Below the pieces are notes generated by a model, which saw only the letters and a list, made by a program, of their open reading frames with translations, was not told where the DNA came from and did not search any database. A program made the translations under genes and the position numbers. Shown in pieces: positions 21,778 through 24,449 of a stretch of DNA of 24,449 nt. Positions within the stretch are counted from its first letter, which is position 1. Each line of letters opens with the position of its first letter. Location of the stretch: NCBI GenBank assembly GCA_964619485.1, contig CAZUCI010000047.1, positions 1 to 24,449 of the forward strand. The letters are read 5' to 3'. The stretch is from UBA2882 sp964619485 (GTDB lineage Bacteria > Bacillota > Clostridia > Lachnospirales > Lachnospiraceae).

Positions 21778-23637
21778 ATGTTTTACCCGGAAGAGTTAGT
21801 AGAGGAAGTCAGACAGAAGAACGATATTGTTGATGTGATATCGGGCTATGTCCGCATGAAAAAAAAGGGTGCCAATTATGTTGGCCTTTGCCCTTTTCAT
21901 AATGAAAAAACGGGCTCTTTTATGGTCAGTCAGAATAAGCAGATATACAAGTGCTTTGGCTGCGGAGCCGGCGGTAATGTATTTACCTTTATCATGGAAT
22001 ATGAAAACTTCACCTTTGTGGAAGCGATGAAGCATTTGGCTGAGCGTGCGGGAGTGAAGCTCCCGGAGGCAGAGTATGATGAGGAAGCAAAGAAGCAGAT
22101 GGGCCGCAGAGCGAAAATTCTGGCGGTAAACAAGGACGCTGCAACCTATTTCTTTTATCAGCTTCGGGCACCACAGGGGCAGGTTGGTCTGCGCTATTTT
22201 CAGGACAGACAGCTTTCTGATGAGACCATGAAGCATTTTGGGCTGGGCTACGCCAATGTAAAGAGCAATGACCTGGTTCTCTATTTGAGGAGTAAGGGGT
22301 ATACAGACACTCAGATCAGGGATGCTGGTCTTGGAACCTTTCATGAAAAGTATGGTATGAGTGACAAGTTCTGGAACCGTGTCATGTTCCCAATACAGGA
22401 TATCAATCACAGGGTTATCGGATTTGGTGGCCGTGTCATTGGGGAGGGTGAACCAAAGTATTTAAATTCTCCGGAGACGGAGGTATTTGATAAGAGCCGT
22501 AATCTGTACGGTCTGAATTTTGCCAGAACAGCCAGAAAAAACCACATCATTCTGTGTGAGGGATACATGGATGTCATTGCCATGCATCAGGCGGGATTTA
22601 CGGAGGCGGTGGCTTCTCTGGGAACTGCGTTTACCAGTGGACAGGCAAGCCTGCTGCGCAGATATACGGAAAATGTGATTCTTGCCTACGACAGTGATGG
22701 CGCCGGAATCAAAGCCGCACTGAGGGCAATTGGAATTTTAAGAGATACCGGATTGACAGGTAAAATATTACATCTCGAGCCCTATAAGGACCCGGATGAG
22801 TTTATGAAAAATCTGGGAAAAGAAGCCTTTGAGAAACGCATCGCCGAAGCGGAGGACAGCTTTACCTTTGAACTGAGAATGCTGGAGCGGGATTATGATA
22901 TGAAGGTTCCGGAGAGCAAGATCAAGTTTAGAACCGCTGTGGTGGAAAAGCTGTTTCGGGTGGCAGATCAGTTTGAGGACGCGAAGCCCTTTATTGAGCT
23001 GGCCTGTGAAAAATATAATTTTGGATATGAGGAAATGTGCAAGAGTGTTGCATCCTTTGCCAACAGGCAGGAGATGAATGCGGGACTGGTAAGAAGGCGT
23101 GAGGTCAGTGAAGAAACAAGGAAGAATAATCAGGCTGCTGATCCGATTCTAAAAAATCAGAAGATTCTGCTGACCTGGCTTGTGGATGAACCGGGGATTT
23201 ACACAAAAATCAGGAAATACATTTCTGTCAACGATTTTGCAGAGGGAATTTATCGCAAGGCAGCACAGAAGCTGTATGAGAATCTGGAAAACGGAAATAC
23301 CGTTACACCGTCGGCGATTATGACCACACTGCAGATGGACGAGGAAGCAGGGGAAGAGGAGCAGAAAGAGATTGCCAGTCTGTTCTGCACCAAAATTTCT
23401 GACAGTCTTCGTGAGGTCAGAGGAATCAGGGAAACGGAGCTTGGCGGTGATGACCAGGAATTTGATTCAAAAGCGGAAAAAGAAAAGGCACTGCATGACA
23501 TTATTGTCAGCATAAAAAACGCCAGCCTTCAGTCCTATATGACAAGGGGCGGCGGAGATAAAAATGCATTTAACATGATACTGGAGGCGAAGAAGGCACT
23601 GCAGGAATTGCAGAAAACGCATATTTCTCTGGATTAA
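21778..23637 (+). CDS. dnaG: DNA primase
   Basis: Bacterial primase making RNA primers for replication. The 619-residue protein has the CHC2 zinc ribbon (Cys38, His41, Cys59, Cys62), the RNA-polymerase domain with the TOPRIM motifs Glu261 (CEGYMDV) and Asp305/Asp307 (AYDSDGAG), an EPYKDPDEF motif near 337-345, and a C-terminal helicase-binding region from about 440. Length is normal. GAGAGGG precedes the ATG. It sits between dgt and rpoD in the macromolecular synthesis operon arrangement. Confidence 0.96.
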   Translation: MFYPEELVEEVRQKNDIVDVISGYVRMKKKGANYVGLCPFHNEKTGSFMVSQNKQIYKCFGCGAGGNVFTFIMEYENFTFVEAMKHLAERAGVKLPEAEYDEEAKKQMGRRAKILAVNKDAATYFFYQLRAPQGQVGLRYFQDRQLSDETMKHFGLGYANVKSNDLVLYLRSKGYTDTQIRDAGLGTFHEKYGMSDKFWNRVMFPIQDINHRVIGFGGRVIGEGEPKYLNSPETEVFDKSRNLYGLNFARTARKNHIILCEGYMDVIAMHQAGFTEAVASLGTAFTSGQASLLRRYTENVILAYDSDGAGIKAALRAIGILRDTGLTGKILHLEPYKDPDEFMKNLGKEAFEKRIAEAEDSFTFELRMLERDYDMKVPESKIKFRTAVVEKLFRVADQFEDAKPFIELACEKYNFGYEEMCKSVASFANRQEMNAGLVRRREVSEETRKNNQAADPILKNQKILLTWLVDEPGIYTKIRKYISVNDFAEGIYRKAAQKLYENLENGNTVTPSAIMTTLQMDEEAGEEEQKEIASLFCTKISDSLREVRGIRETELGGDDQEFDSKAEKEKALHDIIVSIKNASLQSYMTRGGGDKNAFNMILEAKKALQELQKTHISLD

Positions 23638-23679
23638 GGTTAAAATATGTAATCAGATATGGAAGGATGGACCACTAGA

Positions 23680-24449
23680 ATGGATGAAAACACACAGGCA
23701 AAGTTTGAAGAGAAATTAAAATCTCTGATGGCAATTGCAAAGAAAAAGAAAAATGTTCTGGATTACCAGGAGATTATTACTCATTTTGCTGACCTTGGCT
23801 TGGAAGAGGAGCAGTATGACAAAATCCTGGAAATGTTAGAGCAGAGTGGTGTGGATGTACTGAGAATCACCGAGGATGATGATGAACCTGATGAGGAAGT
23901 TATTTTAGCTGAGACAGAGGAAGTTGATGTTGAAAAGATAGATCTTTCCGTGCCGGATGGAGTGAGCATCGAGGATCCTGTACGTATGTATTTAAAAGAG
24001 ATTGGTAAGGTGCCTCTTTTAAGTGCAGAGGAGGAAATTGATCTTGCCCAGAGAATGGAAAATGGTGATGAGGAAGCAAAGAAAAGGCTTGCAGAGGCAA
24101 ACCTTCGTCTGGTTGTTTCCATCGCCAAGAGATATGTGGGAAGAGGTATGCTTTTCCTTGACCTGATTCAGGAGGGAAACCTTGGTCTTATTAAGGCTGT
24201 TGAAAAATTTGATTATCGTAAGGGATATAAATTCTCCACCTATGCAACATGGTGGATTCGCCAGGCGATTACAAGAGCTATTGCGGATCAGGCAAGAACC
24301 ATTCGTATTCCGGTTCATATGGTTGAGACTATCAACAAGCTGATTCGTGTGAGCAGACAGTTACTTCAGGAGTTAGGCCGTGAACCTACGCCTGAGGAGA
24401 TTGCAAAAGAGATGAATATGCCGGTTGACCGTGTTCGCGAAATCTTAAA
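23680..24449 (+). CDS. rpoD: Primary sigma factor RpoD (5' part, cut by window end)
   Basis: N-terminal 256 residues of the housekeeping sigma factor; the gene continues past the window. Region 1.1 is at about 1-65, an acidic spacer at 65-90, region 1.2 from DPVRMYLKEIG (99-109), region 2 with NLRLVVSIAKRY, DLIQEGNLGL and YKFSTYATWWIRQAI (141-197), and the start of region 3 with HMVETINKLIRV. The -10-recognition residues in FSTYATWWIRQ are intact. The ATG at 23680 is preferred, with GGATGG 9 bases upstream; an in-frame ATG at 23659 would add seven residues but has no good ribosome binding site. It lies 42 bases after dnaG. Confidence 0.96.
   Translation, partial: MDENTQAKFEEKLKSLMAIAKKKKNVLDYQEIITHFADLGLEEEQYDKILEMLEQSGVDVLRITEDDDEPDEEVILAETEEVDVEKIDLSVPDGVSIEDPVRMYLKEIGKVPLLSAEEEIDLAQRMENGDEEAKKRLAEANLRLVVSIAKRYVGRGMLFLDLIQEGNLGLIKAVEKFDYRKGYKFSTYATWWIRQAITRAIADQARTIRIPVHMVETINKLIRVSRQLLQELGREPTPEEIAKEMNMPVDRVREIL

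Noticed and set aside
1..24449. CRISPR arrays, insertion sequences, prophage structural genes, biosynthetic clusters
   Set aside because: No regularly spaced repeats, transposase, integrase or phage structural proteins were seen on either strand.

Overview
The window looks like chromosomal DNA from a low-to-moderate-GC member of the Clostridia, most likely a Lachnospiraceae-type gut anaerobe. The reasons are the dgt-dnaG-rpoD cluster, clostridial-style proteins (DUF4125, a GerMN lipoprotein, a stand-alone hybrid kinase), strong AAAGGAGG ribosome binding sites and a tRNA-Leu with an AAG anticodon. No species is claimed.

Layout. 1-700: the end of a ribosomal protein operon (rpmI, rplT) and its terminator. 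831-4004: a PepD-type dipeptidase, a shikimate-kinase-like protein with an altered substrate pocket, a tiny DUF3006-like protein and a D-2-hydroxyacid dehydrogenase. 4045-6050, minus strand: a Y-family DNA polymerase whose promoter carries a LexA-like box, and a class I glutamine-amidotransferase-like (C26) hydrolase. 6161-7618: two unrecognised small proteins and, on the minus strand, a small protein resembling the C-terminal part of flagellar FliD.

7746-12976 is a metabolic operon: pxpB, pxpC, a DUF1445 gene, pxpA, a DUF4392 gene and a D-amino-acid aminotransferase. DUF1445 and DUF4392 are the two domains fused in the mammalian D-glutamate cyclase; here they are separate genes interleaved with the three 5-oxoprolinase subunits. 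The set suggests a route from D-alanine or D-glutamate through 5-oxoproline to glutamate. The leader has a good promoter and a terminator-like hairpin before the first gene. Degenerate tandem repeats start at the 3' ends of the last two genes.

13300-16020 is a visibly AT-richer island. It holds two unrecognised genes, one membrane-anchored, a decayed fragment, and what looks like a complete type I toxin-antitoxin locus: a 39-residue Hol-Tox-like membrane peptide, a perfect palindromic LexA box upstream, a leader able to hide the ribosome binding site, a terminator, and an opposing promoter plus terminator that would make an antisense RNA of about 100 nt against the toxin 3' UTR. The island lies between a tRNA-Leu 3' end with its terminator and a degenerate copy of the same sequence.

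16022-16213: two tRNA-Leu genes (minus strand) with a near-consensus promoter. 16403-20672: a cytosolic hybrid histidine kinase, a GerMN lipoprotein and a DUF4125 protein. 20758-24449: dgt, dnaG and the 5' part of rpoD, which runs off the window.
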